A stretch of 64,000 nucleotides of DNA from JAMXLO01 sp963776505 (GCA_963776505.1 CAVZNH010000050.1:62001-126000), one strand, 5' to 3'. Numbered from the stretch's first letter, positions 8,945 to 18,779 are shown. A program made the numbers and translations. The notes: generated by a model from the sequence alone, not told the origin.

Positions 8945-10294
8945 GTGCGTCAGATGGTCCTGGTGGGTTTCCTGCAAGCGCAGAACTGTACGACGCTGGC
9001 GAGCGCGTGGCGCCATCCAGAGTCACGCACCGATTTCACGACCGCTGCGTATTACCAGAAGATCGGCCAGGTGCTGGAAGAGGGAAAATTCCAGCTTGCG
9101 TTCTTCGATGACAGGCTGGCGATGCCGGACATCTATGACGGCGGTAATCCCGGTGAGGTGGTGGCAAACGGCGTGCGCGTCGTGAAGATGGATCCGGTGG
9201 CCACGCTGCTGGCCATGGGTTTCGGCACGCAGCGGCTCGGCATCGGTTCGACGGCGTCGACCACCTATTACGAACCGTTCGATGTGGCACGTCGCTTCCA
9301 GACGGTCGATCACATGCTGGGCGGGCGCGCGGCATGGAACGTGGTGACGTCGGTCAACGACGGCGAAGCGCAGAACATGGGGCGGGAGGTGCATCTCGCA
9401 CACGACCTGCGCTACGACCGCGCGGACGAGTTCATGGAAATCGTGCTGAACTGCTGGGATGGCTGGGAGGACGATGCGCTGGTCGTCGACAAGGAAAGCG
9501 GGTTGTTCGCTGATCCCGCCAAGGTGCATCGGCTGGAATATCGCGGGAAATATCTGACCTCGCGCGGCACATTCACAGTGCCGCGTTCGCCGCAGGGTCA
9601 TCCGGTGGTCATTCAGGCGGGATCGTCGGATCGCGGCACGCGGTTCTCCGAGCGATGGGCGGAGACCGTGTTCGTCGGCTATCCGGACTTCGAGGAGGGC
9701 AAGCGGCGCTACGCGGCATTCAAGCAAGGCGTGGCGCGGCACGGACGCGATCCGGACCTGGTGACCGTCAATACGATTGCATATCCGGTTGCGGCTGCGA
9801 CGAAGGCCGAGGCCGAGGACAAGATGGCGATCGTCGAGAAGGGCTATCGCGAGGTCGATGGGTTGTCGCTGCTGTCCGAGGCGCTGAACTTCGACTTTGC
9901 GACGAAGGGCATGGATGAGGCGTTCACCGACGAGGAACTGGAAGGCATGTCGGGCATGCAGGCAATGCGGGACCGCGTGATGCGGGTGATCGGCCGCAAT
10001 CCGACGGTGCGTGATTTTCTGAATGTCACGCGGCGCGGTCGCCCACGCGAGGCGATCGTCGGCGGGCCGAAGGAGATCGCAGATCGGCTGGAGAAGTGGT
10101 TCGTCGAGCGCGCCTGCGATGGTTATGTGGTAGGCGGCACGCACACGCCGGGCACGTTCGAGGATTTCGTGAAGTTCGTTGTGCCGGAGCTGCAGCGCCG
10201 CGGTATCTTCCAGAAAGACTACAAGGGAGCGACGCTGCGGGAGAATCTGGGATTGCCGTGGCCGCAGCGTGGCTGGTGGAAGGCGGGCAAGTAG
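8945..10294 (+). CDS. NtaA/DszA-type FMN-dependent monooxygenase (LLM class)
   Basis: The intact 449-residue protein has hallmarks of the NtaA/SnaA/DszA/EmoA group: the N-terminal strand with F-L-Q-A-Q-N, a D-D-R-L segment after strand 2, G-S-T-A-S-T-T-Y-Y-E-P-F near 100, and G-G-R-A-A-W-N-V-V-T-S near 125. The late G-G-T-H-T-P-G-T-F-E-D-F is the family's C-terminal substrate-pocket motif. These are two-component enzymes that need a separate flavin reductase; no reductase gene is seen here. Substrates range from chelators to sulfur heterocycles, so the substrate is undetermined. The start is GTG, preceded by AAAGGA. The DUF1326 gene follows after 10 bases. Confidence 0.88.
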   Translation: MRQMVLVGFLQAQNCTTLASAWRHPESRTDFTTAAYYQKIGQVLEEGKFQLAFFDDRLAMPDIYDGGNPGEVVANGVRVVKMDPVATLLAMGFGTQRLGIGSTASTTYYEPFDVARRFQTVDHMLGGRAAWNVVTSVNDGEAQNMGREVHLAHDLRYDRADEFMEIVLNCWDGWEDDALVVDKESGLFADPAKVHRLEYRGKYLTSRGTFTVPRSPQGHPVVIQAGSSDRGTRFSERWAETVFVGYPDFEEGKRRYAAFKQGVARHGRDPDLVTVNTIAYPVAAATKAEAEDKMAIVEKGYREVDGLSLLSEALNFDFATKGMDEAFTDEELEGMSGMQAMRDRVMRVIGRNPTVRDFLNVTRRGRPREAIVGGPKEIADRLEKWFVERACDGYVVGGTHTPGTFEDFVKFVVPELQRRGIFQKDYKGATLRENLGLPWPQRGWWKAGK

Positions 10295-10304
10295 GAGACA
10301 GCCG

Positions 10305-10940
10305 ATGGCCGGAACCGACTGGCAGATCAGCGGCGAATACATGGAAAGCTGCAACTGCGATTATCTGTGTCCTTGCATCTACACCAATCCGCAGGGCGAA
10401 GTGACACATGATCACTGCACCGCCGCGCTGATCTTCCGCATCGACAAGGGGCAGCGCGGCAATACCGATCTGTCTGGACTGAGCTTCGCGCTGGTGATCC
10501 GCTCCGGCAAGGTCATGGCCGACGGCAACTGGATATTTGCCGGTGTGGTGGACGAGCGTGCTGATGCGGCGCAGCGCGCGGCCTTATCGGCGATCGTCAG
10601 CGGTGACGCAGGCGGCACTCCAGGCATGATCCGCAGCAACCTGGTGAGCGACTTCCGCGGTGTCGTATTCAAGCCGATCGAGTTCAAGGTCGAAGGGTTG
10701 AAGCGTTCGGTCTCGATCCCCGATGTGCTGTCGTTTGACATTGAAGGCGTCGCGTCACGCAACCGCAGCGGCGAGCCGTTCTATATCGACAACACGTCGC
10801 ATCCCGCCGGCAGCCGCCTTGCGCTGGCACGTGACGGCGCAGTTCCATATGCACGGCTTCGGCCTCGATCTGGACATGGTCGGCAAAGGCAACAACGGGC
10901 ACTTCGCGCCGTTTGCCTGGGCGGCGTAGGGCGCGCATGA
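10305..10940 (+). CDS. DUF1326 domain protein, frameshifted near the C-terminus
   Basis: The N-terminal part carries the family signature, a Cys-rich block E-S-C-N-C-D-Y-L-C-P-C, with a further D-H-C about 20 residues on. The frame as written runs to 10940, but the family-like ending (H-M-H-G-F-G, then N-N-G-H-F-A-P-F-A-W) lies in another frame that stops at 10929. One extra base near 10846 reconciles the two and gives about 207 residues. Function is unknown; DUF1326 proteins usually occur next to DUF2182 membrane proteins, as here. The clustered Cys suggest metal binding, which is an inference. GGAG precedes the ATG by 9 bases. Confidence 0.8.
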   Translation: MAGTDWQISGEYMESCNCDYLCPCIYTNPQGEVTHDHCTAALIFRIDKGQRGNTDLSGLSFALVIRSGKVMADGNWIFAGVVDERADAAQRAALSAIVSGDAGGTPGMIRSNLVSDFRGVVFKPIEFKVEGLKRSVSIPDVLSFDIEGVASRNRSGEPFYIDNTSHPAGSRLALARDGAVPYARLRPRSGHGRQRQQRALRAVCLGGVGRA

Positions 10941-11701
10941 GTCTGGCGCCGGCGCAGTTTCTGCGGCGCGAGCGTGTCGTTATCGTTCTGGCGCTTGCCG
11001 GCGTCACAGCGATCGCGTGGCTGTATCTGGTGGTGGCCCGTCAGGGCATGGACATGTCCGTGCAGACGATGGGCGATATGCCCGACATGCCAATGCCGTT
11101 CGCCGCACCATGGGTCTTCGCCATGTGGTGGGTGATGATGGCGGGCATGATGCTGCCGAGTGCCGCACCGATGATCCTGACGTTTGCGGCGCTGCAGCGG
11201 CGGAAGCGCGACCGCGACGAACCCTATGTGCCGACGGCGATGTTCGTCGCTGGCTACCTGATCGTGTGGGGTGCGTTCTGCGTGGCGGCGACCGCGGCGC
11301 AGTGGAAATTGCAACAGAGCGCTCTGCTGTCGCCGATGCTCGCGCTCGTCAGTCCGATGGTTGGTGGCGTGTTGTTCATTCTGGCCGGGATTTACCAGTT
11401 CACGCCATTCAAGAATGCCTGTCTGCGGCAGTGTCGTTCACCGTTCGCCTTTATACTGAACCATTGGCGTGACGGGTGGGGCGGCGCGCTCCGGATGGGC
11501 GCCAGCCATGGCGCCTATTGTCTCGGCTGCTGCTGGGTGCTGATGGCTCTGCTGTTCGCAGTTGGGGTGATGAACCTGATCTGGGTGGCAGTGATCGCGG
11601 CGTTCGTGTTCGCCGAAAAGCTGTTGCCCGGCGGCGTATGGGTCGGCCGGGTCGGCGGCGGCGCGATGGCGGCGTTCGGCGTGTGGCTGCTGGTGCAGTG
11701 A
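10937..11701 (+). CDS. DUF2182 integral membrane protein (putative metal-handling)
   Basis: The protein has 254 residues with about six transmembrane segments. A Met-rich extracytoplasmic loop (M-D-M-S-V-Q-T-M-G-D-M-P-D-M-P-M) leads into the family motif M-W-W-V-M-M-A-G-M-M-L-P-S. Later come C-L-R-Q-C between helices and an H-G-A-Y-C-L-G-C-C-W motif at the start of a helix. DUF2182 has been described as a predicted metal-binding membrane family; Met, Cys and His clusters of this kind would suit a soft metal such as copper, but that is an inference. It follows the DUF1326 gene closely and the two are almost certainly co-transcribed. Confidence 0.85.
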   Translation: MSLAPAQFLRRERVVIVLALAGVTAIAWLYLVVARQGMDMSVQTMGDMPDMPMPFAAPWVFAMWWVMMAGMMLPSAAPMILTFAALQRRKRDRDEPYVPTAMFVAGYLIVWGAFCVAATAAQWKLQQSALLSPMLALVSPMVGGVLFILAGIYQFTPFKNACLRQCRSPFAFILNHWRDGWGGALRMGASHGAYCLGCCWVLMALLFAVGVMNLIWVAVIAAFVFAEKLLPGGVWVGRVGGGAMAAFGVWLLVQ

Positions 11702-12891
<1,190 letters not shown>

Positions 12892-12892
12892 G

Positions 12893-13675
12893 TCAGTGCT
12901 CCCGCACAACGGGGTTGCGCAATGTGCCGATGCCGCTGATCTCGATCTCGCAGACATCGCCGTGCTTCATGTTCTCGGTCGCGCCCTCAGTGCCCATCCA
13001 CAGCACGTCGCCGGGATACAGCGTCAGGTACTTCGTCATCGCCACCAGGAAGTCGACCACGCCGAACACCATATGGTTGGTCGGGAACGCGATCAGCTCA
13101 TTGCCGTTCAGCCGCACCTTGGTGACCAGGTCATCCAGCTTCACGTTGGTTTCGATCCACGGCCCCATTGGCTTGAACGTATCGGTGTTCTTGGCGCGCC
13201 ACAACGTGCGGTCGCTCTTCTGCCAGGTCCGCTCGCTCACGTCGTTGCCGATCGTGTAGCCGAGTACCGCCGACAGCGCGTTGTCACGCGTCAGGTGCTT
13301 GCATTTGCGGCCGATCACCGCGACGAGTTCGCCTTCGTACTGCACCTGGTCGGTGGCGTCCTTCGGGATGACGATCGCTTCGTTGTGCGCGATCAGCGCG
13401 TTGTTGGCGCGATACCCGGCGTCCGCCTGCTCAGGCAGTTCCACCTTCAGGCCGATCTTCTCAGCCGCCTCGCGTACATGCTCGGCATAGTTCAGGCCGG
13501 CGGCATAGAAGGTGGGCGGGATCACCGGCAGCAGCAGCTTCACATCGGCTAGCGGCAGGCGCGCGGACGTGCGCTCCCACATGTCGAACGGCGAGCCGCG
13601 CACCGGGATAATCTCTTCGTCCTCGACCACGCCGTATGTCGGCGTCCCGTTCTGCTCAAAGCGTGCCCAGCGCAT
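12893..13675 (-). CDS. Fumarylacetoacetate hydrolase (FAH)-family protein
   Basis: The 260-residue protein shows the C-terminal FAH catalytic domain. The metal-binding acids lie in Y-E-G-E-L-V-A-V-I-G near 110, followed by G-N-D-V-S-E-R and a late G-D-V-L-W-M-G-T-E-G. Relatives cleave C-C bonds in 2,4-diketo or acylpyruvate compounds, or decarboxylate or hydrate 2-oxo acids in aromatic meta-cleavage pathways. Placed between an acyl-CoA synthetase gene and a thiolase gene, it probably provides a hydrolytic step of a ring or chain degradation. AGGAAA precedes the ATG. The exact reaction is not determined. Confidence 0.84.
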   Translation of the reverse strand: MRWARFEQNGTPTYGVVEDEEIIPVRGSPFDMWERTSARLPLADVKLLLPVIPPTFYAAGLNYAEHVREAAEKIGLKVELPEQADAGYRANNALIAHNEAIVIPKDATDQVQYEGELVAVIGRKCKHLTRDNALSAVLGYTIGNDVSERTWQKSDRTLWRAKNTDTFKPMGPWIETNVKLDDLVTKVRLNGNELIAFPTNHMVFGVVDFLVAMTKYLTLYPGDVLWMGTEGATENMKHGDVCEIEISGIGTLRNPVVREH

Positions 13676-13711
13676 TTTCCTGTTTCCTTCAGAGTTATTG
13701 CAATAATCGGA

Positions 13712-13775
13712 GTGACGAAGCAGTCCTTGCCACGAAGATTGCTTCGTCACTGCCGTTCCTCGCAATGACAGGGCT
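13712..13775. repeat. Dispersed intergenic repeat, copy 1 (long form)
   Basis: This stretch contains GATTGCTTCGTC and CTCGCAATGACA blocks and an inverted GACGAAGCA upstream. The same word set recurs at 17272 and 21717. It is the common bacterial intergenic repeat whose reverse strand reads TGTCATTGCGAGGAGCGAAG. Confidence 0.6.
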
Positions 13776-15477
13776 AATGAGTCATGCGGTGACTGTCTCC
13801 TCGATACCTAGCTCCGTCGTCATCCGCTCGCGCATGATGAACTTCTGGATCTTTCCCGTCACCGTCATCGGGAAACTCATCGACGAAGCGGATGTGCCGC
13901 GGCACCTTGTAGTGGGCGATCTGGTCGCGACAGAAGTCGCGCACCTCCTCCGCGGTCAGCGTCTCGCCGGCACGCAGCCTGATCCAGGCGCACAGCTCCT
14001 CACCGTAGCGTGCGTCGGGCACGCCGAACACCTGCACGTCCTGGATCTTCGGATGACGGTACAGGAACTCCTCGATCTCGCGCGGATACACGTTCTCGCC
14101 GCCGCGGATCACCATGTCCTTGATGCGGCCGACGATGTTGCAGTAGCCATCGCCATCCATCGTGGCGAGGTCGCCGGTGTGCATCCAGCCGGCAGCGTCG
14201 ATCGCCTGCGACGTGCGTTCTGCGTCATCCCAGTAGCCGAGCATCACCGAATAGCCGCGGGTGCAGAACTCGCCTGGCGTGCCGCGGGGCACGATGCGGC
14301 CCTCGCTGTCGATGATCTTGATCTCCACGTGCGGATGCGCGCGTCCGACGGTCGAGACGCGCCGCTCCAGCGGATCGTCCAGCGCCGTCTGCGTGCTGAC
14401 GGGGCTGGTTTCGGTCATGCCGTAGCCGATGGTCATCTCGGTCAGGTGCATGTCACGGATGCAGCGGCGCATCACTTCGATAGGGCAGGGGGCGCCGGCC
14501 ATCATGCCGGTGCGCAGGCTGCTCAGGTCGAATTTCTTGAAATCAGGATGGTCGAGTTCGGCAATGAACATGGTCGGCACGCCGTACAGCGACGTGCAGT
14601 GCTCATCTGCCACCGCCTGCAATGTTGCGAGCGGATCGAAGCCCTCGCCGGGCAGCACCATCGCCGCGCCGTGCGTGATGCACGCCAGATTGCCGATCAC
14701 CATGCCGAAGCAGTGATACAGCGGCACCGGAATGCACACCTTGTCCCGCTCGGTGTAGGCCATCGCCTGGCCAAGGAAGTAGCCGTTGTTGATGATGTTG
14801 TGGTGGGTCAGCGTGGCGCCCTTCGGCAGCCCGGTGGTGCCGGAGGTGAACTGAATGTTGATCGGCTCATCGAACTGGAGAGTGCCGGCCAGTTCCGTCA
14901 GGCGCGCGCGCTCCGCGGCGCCGCCCATTTCGTAAACGCTATCGAACGGGATCGCACCCGGGACGGAATCGCTGCCGATCTGGATAACGATGCGCAGCGA
15001 CGGCAATTTTGCGGCGTCCAGATGGCCGGGACGTGCATGCCGCAGTTCCGGCGCCAGCGTGTTGATCATGCCGACATAGTCGCTGGTCTTGAACGATGTC
15101 GCCGTGACCAGCGCGCGGCAGCCGACCTTGTTCAGCGCGTATTCCAGCTCGGCCAGCCGGTACGCCGGGTTGATGTTCACCAGGATCAGCCCGGCCTTAG
15201 CGGTGGCGAACTGCGTCACCACCCACTCGGCGTTGTTCGGCGACCATATGCCGATGCGCTCGCCCGGCTTCAGCCCCAGCGCGATCAGGCCGGCGGCGAA
15301 CGCATCGACCTTCTCGCCGAGTTCGCGCCAGGTCCAGCGGACGCCTTGCTGGCACGCGATCAGCCCGGGCCGGTCGCCCCAGCGCGCAACGGTGCGGTCG
15401 AAATGGCGGCCGATCGTTTCGCCGATCAGGGCGATGCTGCTGGTGCCATGCGCGTAGCTTGGCGCGGCCTCGGCCAT
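13774..15477 (-). CDS. Long-chain-fatty-acid-type acyl-CoA synthetase (AMP-binding), C-terminus frameshifted
   Basis: The adenylate-forming enzyme has the AMP motif T-S-G-T-T-G-L-P-K-G near 200, Y-G-M-T-E-T near 350 and G-D-L-A-T-M-D near 430. As written it ends in an aberrant 34-residue tail. One extra base in a GGG run near 13872 explains this; without it the frame gives the canonical P-M-T-V-T-G-K-I-Q-K with the catalytic Lys and stops at 13782, for about 564 residues. The protein would ligate CoA to a carboxylate at the expense of ATP, feeding the adjacent hydrolase and thiolases. GGAG lies 8 bases before the start. The acid it activates is unknown. Confidence 0.85.
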   Translation of the reverse strand: MAEAAPSYAHGTSSIALIGETIGRHFDRTVARWGDRPGLIACQQGVRWTWRELGEKVDAFAAGLIALGLKPGERIGIWSPNNAEWVVTQFATAKAGLILVNINPAYRLAELEYALNKVGCRALVTATSFKTSDYVGMINTLAPELRHARPGHLDAAKLPSLRIVIQIGSDSVPGAIPFDSVYEMGGAAERARLTELAGTLQFDEPINIQFTSGTTGLPKGATLTHHNIINNGYFLGQAMAYTERDKVCIPVPLYHCFGMVIGNLACITHGAAMVLPGEGFDPLATLQAVADEHCTSLYGVPTMFIAELDHPDFKKFDLSSLRTGMMAGAPCPIEVMRRCIRDMHLTEMTIGYGMTETSPVSTQTALDDPLERRVSTVGRAHPHVEIKIIDSEGRIVPRGTPGEFCTRGYSVMLGYWDDAERTSQAIDAAGWMHTGDLATMDGDGYCNIVGRIKDMVIRGGENVYPREIEEFLYRHPKIQDVQVFGVPDARYGEELCAWIRLRAGETLTAEEVRDFCRDQIAHYKVPRHIRFVDEFPDDGDGKDPEVHHARADDDGARYRGDSHRMTH

Positions 15478-15587
15478 AGACGTGCTCCCATGCGATCTTG
15501 TCATGGTGATATTGTGCCGCTTCGCGCCCACATGGCCAGAGCCGTCTGGCGGCGATAGTCTGCCGCCCCAAATCAGGAGAGCCAGAC

Positions 15588-16760
15588 ATGGACGACATCG
15601 TCATCGTCTCCGCCGCCCGCACCCCGGTGGGCAGTTTCAGCGGCGCGCTGGGCACGCTGTCCGCACATGAACTTGGCACGGTTGCGTTGCGAGCGGCCTT
15701 TGAGCGGGCCGGGGTCGAGGCCGGCGACGTGGACGAAGTGATCCTCGGGCAGGTGCTCGCCGCCGGTGAAGGACAGAATCCCGCGCGTCAGGCCGCCCGC
15801 GCCGCAGGGTTGCCAGATGCGAAGACCGCGTTCGGCATCAACCAGGTATGTGGCTCCGGCCTGCGCGCCGTGGCGCTCGCCGCGCAGCAGATCCGCACCG
15901 GCGAGAGCGCCATCGTGGCCGCGGGCGGCATGGAGAGCATGAGCACGTCACAGCACTCAGCGTATCTGCGCGCGGGGCAGAAGATGGGCGGCGTCGAGTT
16001 CATCGACACGATGCTCAAGGACGGCCTTTGGGACGCGTTCCACGGCTACCACATGGGCAACACCGCGGAGAACGTCGCCAGCAAGTACCAGATCACCCGT
16101 GAGCAGCAGGATCAGTTCGCTCTCGGCTCGCAGCAGAAGGCGAGCGCCGCGCAGAAGGCCGGCCGGTTCAAGGACGAGATCGCGCCGGTGACGGTGAAGA
16201 CCCGCAAGGGCGACGTGGTGGTGGCCGATGACGAGTACATCCGCCATGACGCCAGCATGGAGACAATGGCGCGGCTGCGGCCGGCGTTCAGCAAGGACGG
16301 CACGGTGACGGCCGGCAATGCCTCCGGCATCAACGATGGCGCGGCGGCGCTGGTGCTGATGAGCGCGTCGGAGGCGGCGAAGCGTGGCCTGAAGCCACTG
16401 GCGCGGATCGCGGCGTTCGCGACCGCGGGGGTCGATCCGGCGGTGATGGGCACCGGTCCGATCCCGGCAACCCGTAAGGTGCTGGCGCGGGCTGGGTGGA
16501 AGGTCGATGACCTCGACCTGATCGAGGCCAACGAGGCGTTCGCCGCGCAGGCTCTGGCGGTGAACAAGGACCTGGGCTGGGACACCGATAGGGTGAACGT
16601 GAACGGCGGCGCGATCGCCATCGGGCATCCGATCGGCGCATCCGGCGCACGCGTGCTGATCACGCTGCTGCACGAGATGCAGAAGCGGGATGCGAAGAAG
16701 GGGCTCGCGACGTTGTGCATCGGCGGCGGCATGGGCGTCGCGATGTGCGTCGAGCGCTGA
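15588..16760 (+). CDS. phaA: Acetyl-CoA C-acetyltransferase (beta-ketothiolase)
   Basis: The intact 390-residue thiolase has an N-terminal V-S-A-A-R-T-P-V-G-S-F and the active Cys in N-Q-V-C-G-S-G-L-R-A near 89. N-E-A-F-A-A-Q lies near 317, the catalytic His in G-G-A-I-A-I-G-H-P-I-G-A-S-G near 348, and the second Cys in L-C-I-G-G-G-M-G near 378. This set is typical of biosynthetic-type (PhaA/PhbA) thiolases that condense two acetyl-CoA. GGAGAG precedes the ATG. It is divergent from the acyl-CoA synthetase gene. A PhaB-like reductase lies 2.5 kb downstream, so a role in polyhydroxybutyrate metabolism is possible, as is degradative thiolysis in this cluster. Confidence 0.87.
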   Translation: MDDIVIVSAARTPVGSFSGALGTLSAHELGTVALRAAFERAGVEAGDVDEVILGQVLAAGEGQNPARQAARAAGLPDAKTAFGINQVCGSGLRAVALAAQQIRTGESAIVAAGGMESMSTSQHSAYLRAGQKMGGVEFIDTMLKDGLWDAFHGYHMGNTAENVASKYQITREQQDQFALGSQQKASAAQKAGRFKDEIAPVTVKTRKGDVVVADDEYIRHDASMETMARLRPAFSKDGTVTAGNASGINDGAAALVLMSASEAAKRGLKPLARIAAFATAGVDPAVMGTGPIPATRKVLARAGWKVDDLDLIEANEAFAAQALAVNKDLGWDTDRVNVNGGAIAIGHPIGASGARVLITLLHEMQKRDAKKGLATLCIGGGMGVAMCVER

Positions 16761-16763
16761 GCA

Positions 16764-17207
16764 GTGACAGTCAGGCACTTCGACCATCTGACGATCGTGG
16801 TGCGGGATGTCGAGCGGGCGAAGGCGTTCTTCGCCCTGCTCGGCTTCAAGGAAGCGATCTCGGTGGTGATCAAGGGGCCGGTGTTCGCCGACTATATGGG
16901 CGTGCCCGGCATCGAGGCGGAGCACGTCACGTTGGTGCTGGAGAACGCGACGCCACGCACCGAGATTCAGCTGCTGCGATACCTCAACCCTGAGACGCTG
17001 GCGGATCCGCATATCCGCGATCTCAACAAGCTCGGGCTGAACCATGTCTGCTTCGCGGTGGACGACATCGAAGCAGAGGTGGCGCGGCTGCGGGGCGCGG
17101 GCTTCAGGACGCGCAACGAGATCATGGATTTTCATGCGCGCAAGCTGGTGTTCATCGAAGGACCGGAAGGCGTAACGCTCGAACTGTCGCAGTGGCACTC
17201 GGGGTAG
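16764..17207 (+). CDS. VOC-family (glyoxalase/dioxygenase-fold) protein
   Basis: The 147-residue protein shows two beta-alpha-beta-beta-beta modules. The first His lies in F-D-H-L-T-I-V-V (about residue 7); the second half begins N-H-V-C-F-A-V-D-D-I and ends with G-P-E-G-V-T-L-E-L, where Glu is the usual fourth metal ligand. This fits a divalent-metal enzyme such as a methylmalonyl-CoA epimerase-like or glyoxalase-like protein. The start is GTG, only a few bases after the thiolase stop, so they are co-transcribed. The substrate is unknown; an epimerase acting on an acyl-CoA would fit its neighbour. Confidence 0.8.
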   Translation: MTVRHFDHLTIVVRDVERAKAFFALLGFKEAISVVIKGPVFADYMGVPGIEAEHVTLVLENATPRTEIQLLRYLNPETLADPHIRDLNKLGLNHVCFAVDDIEAEVARLRGAGFRTRNEIMDFHARKLVFIEGPEGVTLELSQWHSG

Positions 17208-17214
17208 CGCGTCT

Positions 17215-17236
17215 CGGCGCGACTGAGTTCGCGCCG
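17215..17236 (+). terminator. Hairpin after the thiolase/VOC pair
   Basis: An 8-bp perfect stem (CGGCGCGA / TCGCGCCG) with a 6-base loop begins 7 bases after the VOC stop codon. It lacks a T-run; its position suggests the 3' end of this small operon. Confidence 0.45.
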
Positions 17237-17271
17237 GTGACATCAGATATGCCCACGCGTCACTCCATGGG

Positions 17272-17309
17272 GATTGCTTCGTCGCCTTGCTCCTCGCATT
17301 GACAGGGGG
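17272..17309. repeat. Dispersed intergenic repeat, copy 2
   Basis: This copy carries GATTGCTTCGTCGCCTTGC and CTCGCATTGACAGGG, in the same orientation as the copies at 13712 and 21717, with one base missing from the CGCAATGACA block. It lies between convergent genes. Confidence 0.6.
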
Positions 17310-17317
17310 CTGGTTCG

Positions 17318-18115
17318 CTATGCGCCAGTTGGCACGCGTCCCTTGATCGCGTTGGCGCGGGCGCCACAGGTGATGCGGCCCTGTGGATCAGCGGGCAGGC
17401 TTGCGCGCACGCGTTCCTTGAGATGTTCGGCATTGGCTTGCGTCATCGTGCCGAGGAGCTGACGCATGGTTCCCGTCGTCCCCGTACTCGTCGACCAGAA
17501 CTCTTCGAAATCGACGAACGTGCGTTGCGCCGTGATCTCGCGGGCCTCGACCGCCTCGAGCCCGGCTGAGGTCCATAGTTCACGCAGCGCGTCCATGCGG
17601 GATATCTCGACGCTTGGCGGCGCCGGTGGCGCCAGGCCTTGCGCGCGCAGCTCGACCCGGATCGGCTCGAACGGGAATCCCCCGTTCAGCATATCCCACG
17701 CATACGCCGCGACCGTTCCGCCGGGGCGAACCACACGCAGCATTTCGGCGACGCACTTGGCCGGCTCGGGAACGAAGAAGATCACCAGCGCCATCGCCGC
17801 GGCATCGAAGCGGTCGTCGGGGAATGGCAGCGCCATCGCGTCGCCCAGATGAAACGTTGCGTCGCGCGCGCCGGGGCGGCTGCGTGCGAACACGAGCTGC
17901 GCTTCGGACGGATCGACCCCGTGCGTCTCAGAGGGTGCGCAGCGCTGCACCAGCAGCTCGGTGAAGGCGCCGCTGCCGCAGCCGATGTCCAACCATCGCA
18001 GGCCGGCCGGCGGTGCAAGCCAGTCGAGGAAGGTCTGGCCGGCGAGCGCGCTCCAACGCCCCATGCCTTGCTCATAGGCCGCTCCGTCCTCGAAGCGAAT
18101 TGCCGGTGTCGCCAT
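17318..18115 (-). CDS. Class I SAM-dependent methyltransferase
   Basis: The 265-residue protein has motif I L-D-I-G-C-G-S-G near 47-54, an acidic motif II in G-V-D-P-S-E near 71, and a motif IV region F-D-A-A-A-M-A-L-V-I-F-F near 120, followed by L-R-V-V-R-P-G-G, as in the Methyltransf_11 group. Its methyl acceptor is not apparent. It starts one base after the stop of the CGNR regulator gene, so it is very likely controlled together with it. Confidence 0.85.
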   Translation of the reverse strand: MATPAIRFEDGAAYEQGMGRWSALAGQTFLDWLAPPAGLRWLDIGCGSGAFTELLVQRCAPSETHGVDPSEAQLVFARSRPGARDATFHLGDAMALPFPDDRFDAAAMALVIFFVPEPAKCVAEMLRVVRPGGTVAAYAWDMLNGGFPFEPIRVELRAQGLAPPAPPSVEISRMDALRELWTSAGLEAVEAREITAQRTFVDFEEFWSTSTGTTGTMRQLLGTMTQANAEHLKERVRASLPADPQGRITCGARANAIKGRVPTGA

Positions 18116-18116
18116 G

Positions 18117-18689
18117 CTATGTCCCCTTCTGCCGCTGATAATGCCGGTGGGCCTTCGCGCGGTTGCCACAGGCGCTCATCGAGCACCAACGCCGGTTGCC
18201 GCTCTTGCTGTCGTCAAGGAACAGCCAACCGCATGCCGGATTGGCGCATGACCGTACTCGCAAAAGCTGCCGACCGACCAGCAGGTCCGCCGCCGACCAG
18301 AGCACCGGTGCCAGCAGCACACTGACGGTGGCCGCGGGTGCCTCGATTTCCCATCCGCCGGGCCGCACCCGTCTCCGTGCGGGCGCTTCGGCCAGCGCAA
18401 CATTGATCGCTGTCAGGTCAGGCGTGCGACCAGCCGCTGTTGCAGCGAAGCAGCGGTGAATCGCCTCGCGCAGTTCGATCGCCGCGGCGAACATGGTGGC
18501 AGAGCGGTCGAACCCGCGCAGCAGCGCCGCCGGAAGGCGCTCGACCTTCTCTATCCAGCGAAGCAGATCGTCCGGCCTGCCCAGTTCGTCGGTCGGCGTC
18601 GCAGTGCCGCGCCAGTAGCGTGTGTTGGCGAAGCTCAGACAGAGATCAGCGTCGGGGGCAGGGATCACCTCGCCGGTTCGGTTAGCCAT
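18117..18689 (-). CDS. CGNR zinc-finger / ABATE-domain putative transcriptional regulator
   Basis: This 190-residue protein starts with the stress-associated ABATE-type domain (L-C-L-S-F-A-N-T-R near 15) and ends in a zinc finger with C-A-N-P-A-C-G-W-L-F-L-D and the name-giving C-G-N-R-A-K-A-H-R-H-Y. Family members are presumed DNA-binding regulators; few have known ligands. It is divergent from a VOC gene across a 90-base interval holding a long inverted repeat, the obvious candidate operator. Downstream it couples to the methyltransferase gene. Confidence 0.83.
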   Translation of the reverse strand: MANRTGEVIPAPDADLCLSFANTRYWRGTATPTDELGRPDDLLRWIEKVERLPAALLRGFDRSATMFAAAIELREAIHRCFAATAAGRTPDLTAINVALAEAPARRRVRPGGWEIEAPAATVSVLLAPVLWSAADLLVGRQLLRVRSCANPACGWLFLDDSKSGNRRWCSMSACGNRAKAHRHYQRQKGT

Positions 18690-18740
18690 GGCATCTGATA
18701 CCTAACCGGATAGGGGGTTGACAATGCGGCCGTGATAGGG

Positions 18741-18773
18741 CCTCCTCTAACCTCTATGATGGTTAGGAGGAGG
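18741..18773 (+). promoter_or_regulatory. Inverted repeat overlapping the Shine-Dalgarno of the VOC gene
   Basis: The left arm CCTCCTCTAACC and the right arm GGTTAGGAGGAGG pair over 12 bp with one bulged base and an 8-base loop TCTATGAT. The right arm contains the GGAGGAGG ribosome site, 6 bases before the ATG. TATGAT in the loop resembles a -10 box. A further half-site CCTAACC lies at about 18701. It may be a DNA operator for the divergent CGNR protein or an RNA hairpin that masks the ribosome site. Confidence 0.5.
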
Positions 18774-18779
18774 AACCGC

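Noticed and set aside
13636..15558. A 640-codon plus-strand frame opposite the acyl-CoA synthetase
   Set aside because: Antisense to clear AMP-binding motifs; no ribosome site or domain.
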